Source: Trichomonas vaginalis G3 (lineage: Eukaryota; Parabasalia; Trichomonadida; Trichomonadidae). Taken from it: a DNA stretch of 64,000 nt. Position 1 is the stretch's first letter; each line of letters opens with the position of its first letter. The notes beneath the pieces are model-generated. The model was not told where the DNA came from. It searched no databases and was given only the letters and a program-made list of their open reading frames with translations. The stretch covers positions 12,768,205 through 12,832,204 of the forward strand of contig NC_067206.1 of assembly GCF_026262505.1 (NCBI RefSeq), in the 5' to 3' direction. The translations under genes and the position numbers were made by a program. Positions 29,799 to 40,973 of this stretch are shown here, piece after piece.

Positions 29799-32700
29799 TT
29801 AAATAAATGGCATACAACATCCATTTTCACAACATACAGCCTTAGTGTGTGCTCCTGTTAATGCAGTCTTACCAATTGTTAAGCGAGTCATTGACCCATT
29901 TTTAAGTTGTAAATTAATATTCTGACCATCAAATATCAATTTATCATTTATTATATCCAAATAATTTTTAGGTGTTAATTGTTTATTTTGTCGTAAACTA
30001 ACACCTTTCATTTTTTGTGCAATCTTTTTAAAATCACTTCCATCAATTGAACCATTGAATGATGTATAACACTTAGGACATAAAGCAACCATGTTATCAC
30101 CTTGTTTCTCAATTGCTAAACCCAATAACTTCTTCTCATGTGCTTTTTCTTCAGCTTTATTCTTTAATTTAGGTTTAAATTTCTCATCAAAACAGAAGAA
30201 ATCAAAAGGTGCGAATTTGAAAATGTTTTTATCATAAAATTGTTTATCGGTAACAATTGCTTGAAATGCTTGAGTGTTAGGAAGATTTGGGTCGCCAGCG
30301 ATTGCCCAATAAGATGAATCAGTATCACCTTCAATGAAATGAAAACGATTAACATTCAAGCATTTATACATAAAATCATAAATGAAAACCAAATACCAGT
30401 ATTTAGCATTATCTAAAGTGAAGAATGCCTCTTGTAAACATGTATCACATCTATAAAATCTATCTTTAAGCATCACTTGATATGTATCCTCTCCTATTTC
30501 TCTTATGTTTTTAAACTTATTTGACATACATGCAACGCGTGACTTCTGTGCATTCATTATTTTAGTCTTTGCGTAATTTTGTGTATTCATTGCATCGTAA
30601 CCATATGATCCATTAAGTGAAATCTTGCAAAATAAACTTTTTCCTTTATTTCCTTCTAATTCAGCCTTTTGTCTTTCGTTCATAAATTTGTTCGCAAATT
30701 CATTAAAACAAGTGTTTTTCGTAAATGTTAAAATTGATTGAATATCATCGATGATAAAATGAAATCTGTCTATTAGATACCAAAGATAATAAGAAGAAAA
30801 TGGTTGATATTGGTTGTGTGTTGATGCTAACTGAGTTAATTTTCTCTGTTTCTGGTCAACTGGTAGATTGTTTGATTTCATGTAATTATACATAAAACTG
30901 CCAATTGTTTTTTCATCTGTGATAATATCTAAGTTTCTTATTATCGGTAAAAAGTTTATGTAATCATTAATGTATTTTTCATCAATGTGACCCTTTACTT
31001 CAGCCACGAATAAAGTATTTTTCTTCTTAATAATTCCCAGTGCTTTTGCTTTCTTTGTTGCTGTATCACAAATGATAACACCATTCAATCTTCCCGGCAT
31101 ATACATTTTATGGTCAGTATATTGAATGAAATCATGAGGATTAGATGAAAATGATGAAGGATATAATGAATTAAAGTCAACTCCAACGAAATGAGTCATA
31201 ATGTTGGTGGTGTCCTCATTTGATACAGTTTTAGTTTCTGGATTATATGAAAGTTTATTAATGTGCGTGATTCCTTTAAGATTAACACGATGTTGAACAT
31301 TTGATAGACCACCAGTAATTCCATTACGGAGAATGTGATAAGCTTCAACTGAATCTAAAGTCATTGGTAAATTATTTTTTAATGCATAATTTCTTAAATT
31401 GATTCTTAAACGTTGAACATCTTCATCTTTATTTGATTTTACGACATTGCAATAACAACACATTAACTGACAATTTTCTTTGGTATGTGGTTTTTCATTA
31501 TCGATTCTATCCAATGTTGGTTTATTTGCATATGTAAACGCTTTACCACACATTTTGCATTTAGATGAAAGGATTAAATCGTGATAGTATTGATAGTCAT
31601 CCATTGAAACATTGTTTTTAGTATCCCTTTCTGCTTTTTCATCTTGTTTCTTATATGATTCAATTTTATATTTCCAATACTTTTTTGTTAATTCAAAACT
31701 TGATTCCACATTTTCTTCTTCTGGATATGTTTCGTTAGGATTGAAGTCTTATATGCTAACGCGTAACGAATCATTGATGCATTCGATGATAAAGAAAGAT
31801 TATGAAGCATGTCAATTTTATAAACAAATGTTTCTTCGATAATTTTATCAATTGGGTCAATCATAATTTCAACGTCTTTATTGCAATAATGAATAAAATA
31901 TTCTAATCTATTCTCAAAATTTTTAGCATCATTGAGATATATTTGATAATCTGAATCGGATATTGTTTCTTGTGTTAATGCTGAATAAAATGAATCTTGA
32001 GTGAATGGTTCCTTTTTATATAATTCATCTTCGTAATTCTCCCATGTGATGAATTGATAAGGGAAAAAGGATTTAACACGTGATTTATTGTTTCCGAAAT
32101 CTTGAGTGAATTGGTCTAATGTTCCACCCGCTATATAATTTCTGATGTCAATAAATCTTAATTCATATGGACAGTTTGTTTTCTTTACTATGACTTGCTT
32201 AAATTGTGAAGATGAACCCAGTATTGATTTTATTTTCCATTTTGCAGTGTTTAAATCACGAAGAATTAAATTTAAATCAAACTTTCCTGAATTAAAACCA
32301 ATGATATTCACTTTATTAAATTCTTCATCTAAAAGCTCTTTAAATGCTTCCTTCTGTTTTTCATTTAATGTATGAGACAAAGTCCCCGCCGTTTGGTCCG
32401 TTTGCGACTTCATTAATTCTTCATATTGTTCAATATTTGATTTAGCAACTAATGAACAGGTTGAAAATAAAAACTCAATCCAATCAGAAATAAAAGAATC
32501 ACTCGAAGTTAAGCAAAAATTCCTCGTATATGTTTTATCGTTTAATTTAACCGTTGATGATACCATGAATGGTTTTAAGTAAGCGTTTAAAGTTGCACAC
32601 TCAGAAAGTTGTAATTCTTCTTTAGTCTCTAATGTTTCAAAGTCAAAAGTAATATAATATCTTGTCGGTTGATAATATTTCTGCAAATTGTGAGCTAATA

Positions 32701-33277
32701 ACCACTGATATATCTTCTGTTTCGTAATATGTGGTGCATATGGTTGTTGTGTGTTTTGCAATTGAACGTCTTGAATTAATCTTCCATTATTTTCTTTACA
32801 TTTCTCACAATGTTTTAAAAATCTTCTTTGGTTTTTCCTTTCTGGATCATCACGGATAGAATATACTTCTTCTTTGCAAAAGGGGCAAACTTTATATCCT
32901 GTGAGTGCTTCAACGTCTGTTATTCTGTCAGCGTGAAGTTTTCCACATGGACTCTGTGTTAATAAAATATTTACTGTTTCAAATTCTGGATCTATCATTA
33001 TTGAATCCACTAATGGAAAGTCTACCTTGTTAATGTCTACGTCTTCTGGTTGAGGATCACAATAATAGAAATCAATATTAACATTTAACATTCTTGCTAA
33101 CCTCTCACTTTCTGATGAAATGTCAAATCCTTCATATGCATCTATTGCTTCATTTAAATAACTTCTACGAGTTTTAGGATTAACACCATCAGGAATGTTA
33201 TAGAAGCGTTTAAATAACCTTCTACCTTCGGCTCTTATTTGATTATCATTCATTTTAGCTGTTCCATTTTTGTTCAT
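29799..33277 (-). CDS. Maverick protein-primed family B DNA polymerase region
   Basis: Region-level call on the minus strand. The N-terminal side has a CxxC...CxxC zinc-type motif, then 3'-5' exonuclease motifs: YITFDFETLE (Exo I), FNSGKFDLNL (Exo II) and YCNKDV (Exo III). The C-terminal side has polymerase motif A (DFNSLYPS), motif B (KISLNGSYGYD) and motif C (DTDSS). Between exonuclease and motif A lies an HNH-like zinc module near 31440-31565. This enzyme would replicate the element from its ends by protein priming. The region is the longest in the element; see the mobile-element entry for overall state. Confidence 0.9.
31440..31565 (-). other. HNH-endonuclease-like zinc module inside the polymerase region
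   Basis: A CxxC pair (CKMC) is followed by LDRIDN, a PHTKENCQLMC stretch and a second CxxC (CCYCN). This spacing is that of a minimal HNH nuclease fold (zinc knuckles around a beta-beta-alpha site). It is followed by a helix KSNKDEDVQRLR. It could be an inserted homing-type nuclease remnant or a structural zinc domain of this polymerase subfamily. Confidence 0.6.
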
Positions 33278-33328
33278 TTATGTAAGAATAAAAATTAAAA
33301 AATAAATAAAAATAAAGTTTATTTTTTA

Positions 33329-33358
33329 AAGTCCGAGACTCAGAGAGTCCAGGGCTAA
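33329..33358. other. GC-rich hairpin-like block at a 3' end
   Basis: Contains GTCCGAGACTCAGAGAGTCC followed by AGGGCTAAAGTCC, with a GACTCTCTGAGTC near-palindrome on the complementary strand. It directly follows the stop of the 33355-34491 gene and resembles the block at 13770-13805. Confidence 0.4.
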
Positions 33359-34491
33359 AGTCCATAAAATGAATTAAGAACACATAAATTTTTATCATCT
33401 GCGACGTGACGAATACATTTTAATTTACTCAAGAATGTGTACCCTGATACATTAAATCTAATTCCTGTCTTATTTAATTTCACAACTTTGAAAAGGAATG
33501 TATGAATAGCTATAAAATGATGAGAAGATGTTTTATGGGTTGCTTCCATTTTTTCTGAAATAAATGAATAAATATAATGCTTATACGTTTTCATATCTTT
33601 TATATTCTTAATAACGAATGGTATAGACCTTTCAACTTCATCTTCCTTCGGTGCTGTTCTTTCATATGAAACATTATTGGTATCTTCAATAATGAAACCA
33701 CAATCACACAAAATTTTATAGGTTCCAATGGTTTCTTTTGATATTTTATCTAACAAATCAAAAACTTTATCAACACCTGTACATTTATTTAAATAATAAT
33801 TTGTGTAAATATCATGGTCTTCTTTCTTAATCGTATTTGTTGCATATGTTACATTTTTCAGTGCTTTTTTGAATTTTTCAGAATCAAGAGGAGGCGAAAG
33901 TAATATACATGGATAATCTCCATCGTCAATAAATTGTAACTTATGTTTATGAATAAATTTTGTGCCTTCTTCTGAAAGTGTTTCGTCAATATCACCATCT
34001 AATAAATTTTTAGTAGATTCCAAAAAGTAATTTTTATATCTTTCCTCATGTAATTTTTGAACTTCTGATTCTGAAGCTGGGATATTCATTAAACCCTCTA
34101 CTTCATTCTCAGCATTTCTCAATTCCTTAATTTTTTCATCTATTTCATTTCTTAATTGTTCCAATTTCTCAATCTCATCGTTATAATATTCATCTTGTTT
34201 AATTTTTTCTTCAAAATATTCAGGAGGTGTTTCAAGGCTCTCTGAGCCCAGGTCCTCTGGACCATAAAGAGGAATATTCTCCTGTTTTTCAACTTTTTTG
34301 GGATATAAATATCTCATTATAGCCTTTTTAGTAATTGGTCCGTTATATTTAAATTCATTCAACAATCTGGAAAACTCTTTCACATTCTGCATATATGTTG
34401 GATAAGAACCGTCTCCAAAATTTTCTAAAATATTTTCTAATTCTGAATTAGTGAACTTTAAAGATTTCAATGAATTAGTTGTTATACTCAT
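33355..34491 (-). CDS. Maverick coiled-coil protein, unknown
   Basis: 378 residues, first gene inside the right terminus. The N-terminal 60 residues look globular. Residues about 95-135 are a strong coiled coil (EIEKLEQLRNEIDEKIKEL). The C-terminal half has a CDCGF zinc-like pair and ends in a folded, aromatic-rich domain (SHHFIAIHTFLFKVV). The ATG at 34489-34491 is preceded by the common T-rich/ATAA context just inside the inverted repeat. Being upstream of the polymerase, it could take part in protein priming, but no known terminal-protein motif is visible. Confidence 0.65.
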   Translation of the reverse strand: MSITTNSLKSLKFTNSELENILENFGDGSYPTYMQNVKEFSRLLNEFKYNGPITKKAIMRYLYPKKVEKQENIPLYGPEDLGSESLETPPEYFEEKIKQDEYYNDEIEKLEQLRNEIDEKIKELRNAENEVEGLMNIPASESEVQKLHEERYKNYFLESTKNLLDGDIDETLSEEGTKFIHKHKLQFIDDGDYPCILLSPPLDSEKFKKALKNVTYATNTIKKEDHDIYTNYYLNKCTGVDKVFDLLDKISKETIGTYKILCDCGFIIEDTNNVSYERTAPKEDEVERSIPFVIKNIKDMKTYKHYIYSFISEKMEATHKTSSHHFIAIHTFLFKVVKLNKTGIRFNVSGYTFLSKLKCIRHVADDKNLCVLNSFYGL

Positions 34492-34499
34492 TTATCATT

Positions 34500-34709
34500 A
34501 AATAAAAAAAATAAATTTAACTTAGTTTTAATTTTACGTAAGAAGTCAATTTTTTAAATCTTGATTTATTCAAAAACGTAAGAATAAAAACCGTAAGAAT
34601 CATACATTTTTTACTTCATATGTTAAAAAAAATGATACAAAATCGTTCAATATTGTATGAATTCTTACGTTTACAAAAAAAGTCACACAACCCGTCAACA
34701 TATACTACT
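34500..34709 (-). repeat. Maverick right terminal inverted repeat
   Basis: Complement of 13063-13272, identical by eye over about 210 bp. It ends CATATACTACT at 34709, followed by the ATTCAT duplication at 34710-34715. Confidence 0.92.
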
Positions 34710-34715
34710 ATTCAT
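34710..34715. repeat. target-site duplication, right copy
   Basis: ATTCAT, identical to 13057-13062 on the other side of the element. Confidence 0.9.
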
Positions 34716-36058
34716 TAAGATCAAATTGTGATAATAGAACATCATTTGACACGCAAAATGATGTGGAAATGACTCATTTCAATGAGGAGAGTGATGAAGC
34801 AAAAATAAATTGTCATGTAATTGATGAAAATTCGAGTGATTCAGCAGAACAGTATCAAATTCAGAGTGATGATATCAATCATTTTTCACTGGAAAATTTG
34901 TTATTTTATTCAATTGAAACACTTCGAAATTTTCAAGATAAAGGTGATGATTTGAAAGTACATGATGCAAATGGGAACGGAATATTGCATCTCCTTGCAA
35001 AAGCCAAGAATTTTGAATTATTCAATAAAATCATTAACAATATTCATTCATTTGATCTTGACATGTGGGAATTAAACTCGGACAATGAATCCCCTTTCAC
35101 AATTATTATAAAATATTTGGTTGACACTGAACCTGAAAGAATCAATCAAGAAGCATTTGAAACAATTAGAGAATATGATTTTCATGATTGCGAAGATCCA
35201 GGAAACATTAAAATCGATGATAAATTTGTATTAGAATATCTGATTGACAATAATAATGTAGATTTATTTAATATTGTTTACAATTTTAGTTATATAACAG
35301 GTACTTGCAGTTCGAAGAAAAACATTTTGCATTATGCGTATTTATCCAATAAGAAAGATTTTATTGAAATAATTTTAGAAAATTTGAAGGATGATATAAA
35401 TATAAATGATATTGTTGATGATAAACATGGCCAAACACTACTACACTTAGCATCAATGAAATACGAGCAATTTGAAATCTTTGAATTACTGATTGAAACA
35501 GAAGGAATTGACAAAAATTGTCTTGACGCTCAAGAAAAAACGATTTTGCATTTATCATGTGAAAATAGAGCAGAAGAGCAGACACAATATATTTTAGAAA
35601 ATAAGATAATTGATATTAATGCAAAAGATAAAAATGGAAGGACGCCTTTGATACTAATCGCAATGAATAATCATTTTAAATTATTTTATTTTGTCTTCAA
35701 AGATAAAATTACGGATAAAAATGATATTAACATTCCTGATAATAAGGGACAAACTGCTTTCTGGCATACTGTCGAAAAAGGATATTTTGAGATAATGAAA
35801 ATGCTTTACGAATTTAATAATGATTGTTTCAGGGGAGATAATGATGGAGTTACCCCTCTTCATATTGCATGTGCAAGAAATTTTGTTAAAGGTCTTTTGT
35901 TTATGAAGTCAAAAGGGATGTTTAAAGATCCAAATATTCGTGATAAACAAGGACTTCCTCCTTTATATTATTGTATTAAAAGGAAGAAGAAACAAAAATT
36001 TAAAGGTGAAGCTCTCCAATTTTTGAATAGAGTAGGTGACAAAAGTGCATACTCTTAA
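34716..36058 (+). pseudogene. 3' part of the ankyrin gene split by the Maverick
   Basis: The frame is open from the element boundary to TAA at 36056-36058. An acidic linker (about 60 codons) is followed by about eight ankyrin repeats, with motifs GNGILHLLA, KKNILHYAY, GQTLLHLAS, EKTILHLSC, GRTPLILIA, GQTAFWHTV and GVTPLHIAC. It is in phase with the host sequence left of the element at 12846-13062. Ankyrin proteins are one of the largest Trichomonas families and act as protein-binding scaffolds; no partner can be named. The last repeat is followed by a basic tail. It may still be expressed from an internal ATG at 34769, but there is no evidence for that. Confidence 0.75.
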
Positions 36059-36303
36059 ATTAACCTTAAATGTTGATTTTTCGATATTTTCGGTATTAAC
36101 CTTATTGTAAATTTTTCCGGTGATAAATTTATCACACTGAGGTTATTTTTCCGGTGAGATTTTTAACCTTGATTTAATGAAATTAATATATATAAATTTT
36201 ATTATTTTTAATTTCGAATGAGTATAATAAAATATTTTTTATGTGTTTTTGTTTTTGATGTGATTTGAATTTTGTTAACTCTTTTCAAAATCACTTCATT
36301 TTT

Positions 36304-37772
36304 ATGATTTCGGTGGACTTAGAGGAGCTTATTGCTTTTGGTATTAAACAGGAAGTCAAGGGCGGTGTCCCATACAGAAGAAGAACGGGATCTCCAAAGC
36401 AATATGTCACTTATTCATGTTCGTATCCCCTATGCAAGGCAAAATTTAGGGTTGAAGAACAAAATGGAGTGTTTACTATAAGCAAAGTTAATGAAGAACA
36501 TTGCTATCATATAGGAGTTGAAATGGGTTCACATTACGCGAGTAAATTTTATCAAAAATGGATCGAACTTTATATTAAAAACGGTGGAAAGCAATTTCTT
36601 GCTCAAAAAGCATTTTTTGATAAGTTCGGAATTGATACGAATAAAAAGAAACGATGAAACTTTTCGCGCAGTCTACTGATGCTTTAAAGCACAAATTTTA
36701 TCGCCTTGATGAGATTATTGCACAAAGATTATCAAACGATCCTTACACTTCTTTGGAAGCATTTTTGAATAATTTACAGGAAGAGTGCCCAGATGATCTC
36801 GTTCAATTTGATTACAATGGAGATTTTTCCGAGTTTACAATCATATATGCACCTTTTGCTGCAAAAGAATTGGTGCATAGCATTGATAACCCTCTCCACG
36901 TCGATTCCACTCATTCTTTAATTAAAGGAAAGATCCAATTGTTTGCAGTAACAATGAAAACAAGTCAAAACACAATTTTCCCCTTTTGCTATTTTTTAGT
37001 GAACCCTCAGACATCTGAAAAAATTCAAGAATGTTTGGTGAAATTCTGTGAGTTTGCGCACCTGGATCCACAGCATTGGAGCGCTGACTGTGCGCTAAAC
37101 ATTGCTCGCGCAATTGAGGACGGATTTCCTCTTGCGCAGCTCAGTTGGTGCGCTGTGCATGTTTTACGCGCATGTGCAAAAGTTGGAAGCTATTTTGACA
37201 ATCCACAGAATTTTGAGAACTTCTATTTAGCAATGGACTTTTTGACATTACGTGCAGATGCAACGAATGCAGAAAAGCTGGCTGAAGAGTCTGATGAAAC
37301 ATATGAGTTCTTGACAACAATGTTAGAAGAAGAAGAACCGCGCGCTTTGAAGTATTTCGATAAACAATGGAGAAGAACCAAAGAACATTGGATGATGTTA
37401 TATCGTGGAGAAGGTGATTCCACGAATAACATTGCGGAATCACACTTTCATCAATTAAAGCAAACATTTTTCTTGGGTAAGAAAAATGAGCGCATTGATG
37501 ACATCGTCATAACTCTCATCACTGTTGTGATTCCAAATGCGATTATTAAGGTTCAAGTCGCTAATGTTTTGAATGAAGAAAGAGCAGTAAGAATTCTTAC
37601 AAGGGCAGGTAATCAGATTGTTGAGCAAAGAGCTTCAAAACACGATGAATGTTTGAAATTAATTCAACACATTTTGGAAATTGTCGAAAGCCGAAGGATT
37701 GAACCTAATGTCCTTATTCCATCTTTGAAGGCAATATTAAATTTGGCACAAAGAAGTTTAAAGGAAGAGTAA
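36304..37772 (+). mobile_element. MULE (Mutator-like) DNA transposon, transposase in two overlapping frames
   Basis: Frame 1, 36304-36657 (117 codons), starts at an ATG right after TCACTTCATTTTT, an initiator-like site. It holds a zinc-type motif (C-x5-C, about 30 residues later H-x2-H), as in FLYWCH/WRKY-GCM1 DNA-binding domains of MULEs. Frame 2, 36654-37772 (372 codons), holds the DDE core: D84 in HVDSTH, D145 in SADCAL, C166-x2-H169, and E262 in NNIAESHF. The two frames overlap at ATGA, so expression would need re-initiation, or the gene has a one-base break. I could not find terminal inverted repeats around it, so element borders are unknown. Confidence 0.85.
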
Positions 37773-37981
37773 GCAAGATTAGATAATTTGGACTTTTTTT
37801 AAAATTAATGAATAAACAGTATATTTTTGAAGTGTAAGCTTATTTACCTGAAGCTATATTACTTAATATAACATTCAAAGTATTATTGCTATTTATTGGA
37901 GAACAAATTTATGTAATTTTCACATGAAAATTGATAAATTTGTATTTCCTTATGATAATCAATTTTTGTATTTGTAGAGAG

Positions 37982-38507
37982 TCTCCCTGCATGATATCAA
38001 GACTTGGCTATAAGTCTTTATCCATTTTTGAAAATTGTATTGTAAATTGTAAGAATTTCTGAATACTACTACTATAAAATATAATTGCTTATCAATGTAT
38101 ATTCTCCCTGCATGATATCAAGACTTGGCTATTAGTCTTTATCCATTTTTGAAAATTGTATTGTAAATTGTAAGAATTTCTGAATACTACTACTATAAAA
38201 TATAATTGCTTATCAATGTATATTCTCCCTGCATGATATCAAGACTTGGCTATTAGTCTTTATCCATTTTTGAAAATTGTATTGTAAATTGTAAGAATTT
38301 CTGAATACTACTACTATAAAATATAATTGCTTATCAATGTATATTCTCCCTGCATGATATCAAGACTTGGCTATTAGTCTTTATCCATTTTTGAAAATTG
38401 TATTGTAAATTGTAAGAATTTCTGAATACTACTACTATAAAATATAATTGCTTATCAATGTATATTCTCCCTGCATGATATCAAGACTTGGCTATAAGTC
38501 TCTATTC
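37982..38507 (+). repeat. 121-bp tandem repeat array
   Basis: TCTCCCTGCATGATATC recurs at 37982, 38103, 38224, 38345 and 38466, a constant 121-bp period: four full units and a partial fifth. Units look nearly identical, differing mainly in TATAAGTC versus TATTAGTC. It follows the MULE transposase and precedes an ankyrin frame. No coding potential. Could be a satellite fragment or the subterminal repeat of a transposon. Confidence 0.93.
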
Positions 38508-38520
38508 ATTATGAGTATGA

Positions 38521-39768
38521 CCCCATTTTTTTACAAAAAGTGCCGAATTGCAACTTTGTCCCAATCTCTTTTTGAATACATTGCCAAATTTTGACATCAA
38601 TATTAGTTATAAAAACCAAAATGGTTTGATACAATGTGTTAAATCTAGAGATCCAGAGATGATGAAGCTTTTGTTATCAAGTCCAAGAATAGATGTTCAT
38701 GCAAAAGTAGGCAAAGATAATGCAATTCAACATGTTATTACAAATCAAGAAGAAGAATTATATAAGATTCTTATTCGGTATCCAAAGATCCGTTTGGATG
38801 AAATAACTCCAATTCCCAGTAATAAGTTGTACAGAATTTTCAAAGAAAAAAATTCATTGCCACCAATATCCTTCAAATATGAAGAAGCTCCAATTATCAA
38901 AAATTACAAAGATGAAGAAGATGATAATTATCAGTTATTTGATTCTGTCTCGAAAAATGACGAAACCAATTTCCTGGAATTACTTAAAAACATTAAGGAT
39001 ATCAACAACTTGAAAGGTTGGTTTGATTTCCCTTTGTTGCTGTTTATTTTAATGAAAAATAATAGGCATTTCGTAGATATTTTGTTTGGCAAATATCACA
39101 GCTTGGATCCAAATATTATGTTTAACAAGCTTCCTTTGATTTCATATTTGATAAAAAGGAAGAGAGGAGAAAATATGGCATTATACTTCTTGGACAAGAC
39201 TGATAAGATAGATATCAATAAACCAGATGAGGATGGAATGACGCCACTTCATTATGCTGTAATATCATCAGCATGCAAAGTTATCAAAAAGTTATTGGAG
39301 TTTGATTATATCAATCCAAATGCTAAAGATTCAAGAGGCCAAACTCCAATAATGTTGGCATCAAGAATGCCAAATAACTCTGAGCCTTTCAAACTCTTAT
39401 TCCAATGTGACAAAGTTGATAAGCAGACAAGAGATAAAAGGAATGCAACTATTCTTCATAACGCTTGTCAAGTTGCGAATGTTGAAATAATTTCAATGAT
39501 TATTGAGAAAATTAATGAAATTCCTGATATTTTGAATTATTATGATAATGAAAGGAAGACACCGTTTTACAGAATCATTGAATACACCCAATATCCTGAG
39601 AGGAGATTGATAGCGTTTGAAATACTTCTCAATATTCCTGAATTTCGGGTAGATATATTAGAATTTATTAAGATAGTACCCAAACTTGAAAATGGAAATG
39701 AATTAACACAAACATACAACCGAATCAGAGGAAATGCGTTTGGATTATATATATTTGATCATGTATAA
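38521..39768 (+). pseudogene. ankyrin-repeat gene lacking a 5' end
   Basis: The frame is open from 38521, after a TGA, but the first ATG is at 38659, inside repeat-like sequence. The 5' end is therefore missing or lies elsewhere. About 415 codons with ankyrin motifs GMTPLHYAV, GQTPIMLAS, NATILHNAC and RKTPFYRII, plus less regular helical repeats before them. The upstream edge is the 121-bp array and the MULE, so an insertion or rearrangement may have removed the start. It could be a former continuation of the ankyrin gene ending at 36058, but no overlap proves this. Confidence 0.65.
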
Positions 39769-40205
39769 ATAAAAATATTAATTATTTGTTTCGCATTTCA
39801 TAAACTTTTTTAGATACAATTACAAAGGATAAATATTAATTATTCTATCGCAATAGCCATACTTATTTCGTGTGATTGAGAAACTTTTGTGCAAAAATTA
39901 CGTGGGCTCTAAGATCTCTTTTTCCAAGGACATGTCACTACTTTGATTCAATAAAACTATATTCGTTATTTGTACTAGATCATATGGGTATATATTTATA
40001 TAAACAGTTTTCTCTTTAGCTCTTCTGATTGCAAGATAAAGTGGCTCAAAATTTCAAATAATTATTATATAAACAATAGTGAAGGTTTTTTCATGAATAA
40101 TCTATAAAATATGCATAAATCTGTATGTTATAAATCCAAATTGAAGAAAATTGAAAAATATACTTTTAATTTTTTGTAGAAATTTGAAATAATATTAGAG
40201 ATTCT
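39769..40205. other. intergenic, nothing recognised
   Basis: AT-rich spacer between two convergent genes; no RNA gene or repeat seen. Confidence 0.6.
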
Positions 40206-40973
40206 TTATTCCTGGTTGATTCCTTCAAGGATGGATGGGCGGACACCCTCACGAGCTGGAAGGCTGATGAGTGGGTGCTCGTTCTCACCGATGACGAAAA
40301 CGTTCATGATACGTGTGGCGAAGACAGCGCCAGATGTATCCTTAAGGTGGACGATATCGAAGGAAGCCATCTGCTTCTCGATCTTTTGGATTGTTCCGAC
40401 ACGGCCGACGTTACCACCAGCTGTAACCATGGCGACATCGCCAACCTTGAACTTGATGACGGATTCGACTTCGCCTGTCTTGATGTTGAACTTGAGAGCA
40501 TCATGGACACGAACGGATGGGTCAACATAGGAGATTGTGCGGCCATCGTGTGTAACAACGTGTGGGATACCCTTGGCACCAATCTTGAACTGGTTGACAC
40601 GGAGAAGCTTGAAGGAGGCTTCCTTAGCTTCGATGTGGTGGACGCAGAAACGGCCCTTGCAGTCGTAGATGATACGGAAGAGTTCGTTGGACTTGCCGAG
40701 CTCGATGACATCCATTAAACCTGTTGGATAACGGTAGTTTGTGCGGACCTTGCCATCGACCTTGACGAGGCGGCGCTTGACGATAGCGACGGCTTCCTTA
40801 GCTGTAAGAGCGTATTTAAGGCGGTCACGAAGGAAGATGTTGATTGGAAGGCATTCACGAAGTTTGTGTGGACCTGTGGATGGGTGGGAAGCGAACTTAC
40901 CAGCGGACTTGGCGAGAAGCCAGTGGTGTGGGGCTGTGAGGCGCTTAAGGTGGAAGCGTTGGCAACGAGGCAT
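40206..40973 (-). CDS. 40S ribosomal protein eS4
   Basis: 255 residues, close to the 261-263 of yeast and human. In order: the eS4 N-terminal segment (residues 1-40, KRLTAPHHWLLAKSAGKFA), an S4-type RNA-binding domain (about 42-105, with VDGKVRTNYRYPTGLMDV), the eS4 central domain (about 95-170, with GRFCVHHIEAKEA) and a KOW motif (about 175-210, GDVAMVTAGGNVGRVG). It is a structural protein of the small ribosomal subunit body. Codons are much more GC-rich than in neighbouring genes, as expected for a highly expressed gene. Intact, with ATG at 40971-40973. Confidence 0.97.
   Translation of the reverse strand: MPRCQRFHLKRLTAPHHWLLAKSAGKFASHPSTGPHKLRECLPINIFLRDRLKYALTAKEAVAIVKRRLVKVDGKVRTNYRYPTGLMDVIELGKSNELFRIIYDCKGRFCVHHIEAKEASFKLLRVNQFKIGAKGIPHVVTHDGRTISYVDPSVRVHDALKFNIKTGEVESVIKFKVGDVAMVTAGGNVGRVGTIQKIEKQMASFDIVHLKDTSGAVFATRIMNVFVIGENEHPLISLPAREGVRPSILEGINQE

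Larger units (their letters stand above)
13063..34709. mobile_element. Maverick/Polinton, 21.6 kb, complete ends
   Basis: The element starts with AGTAG and ends with its complement, has inverted terminal repeats of about 210 bp that are identical by eye, and is flanked by ATTCAT duplications. It carries the Polinton hallmark set: protein-primed family B DNA polymerase, retroviral-type integrase, FtsK/HerA packaging ATPase and a double-jelly-roll-type capsid candidate. It also has a primase/SF3 helicase, a KilA-N protein, a long fiber and several unknown small genes. I did not recognise the adenain-like protease often found in the family. Identical ends and duplication suggest a very recent insertion. 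It is broken, with roughly five breaks. Confidence 0.93.

Noticed and set aside
13063-34709. Adenain-type cysteine protease expected in Polintons
   Set aside because: I looked for its His/Cys blocks in the unassigned genes and could not recognise it, so none is called.
36059-36303. Terminal inverted repeats for the MULE
   Set aside because: Recurring AACCTT motifs on the left have no inverted partner right of the transposase.
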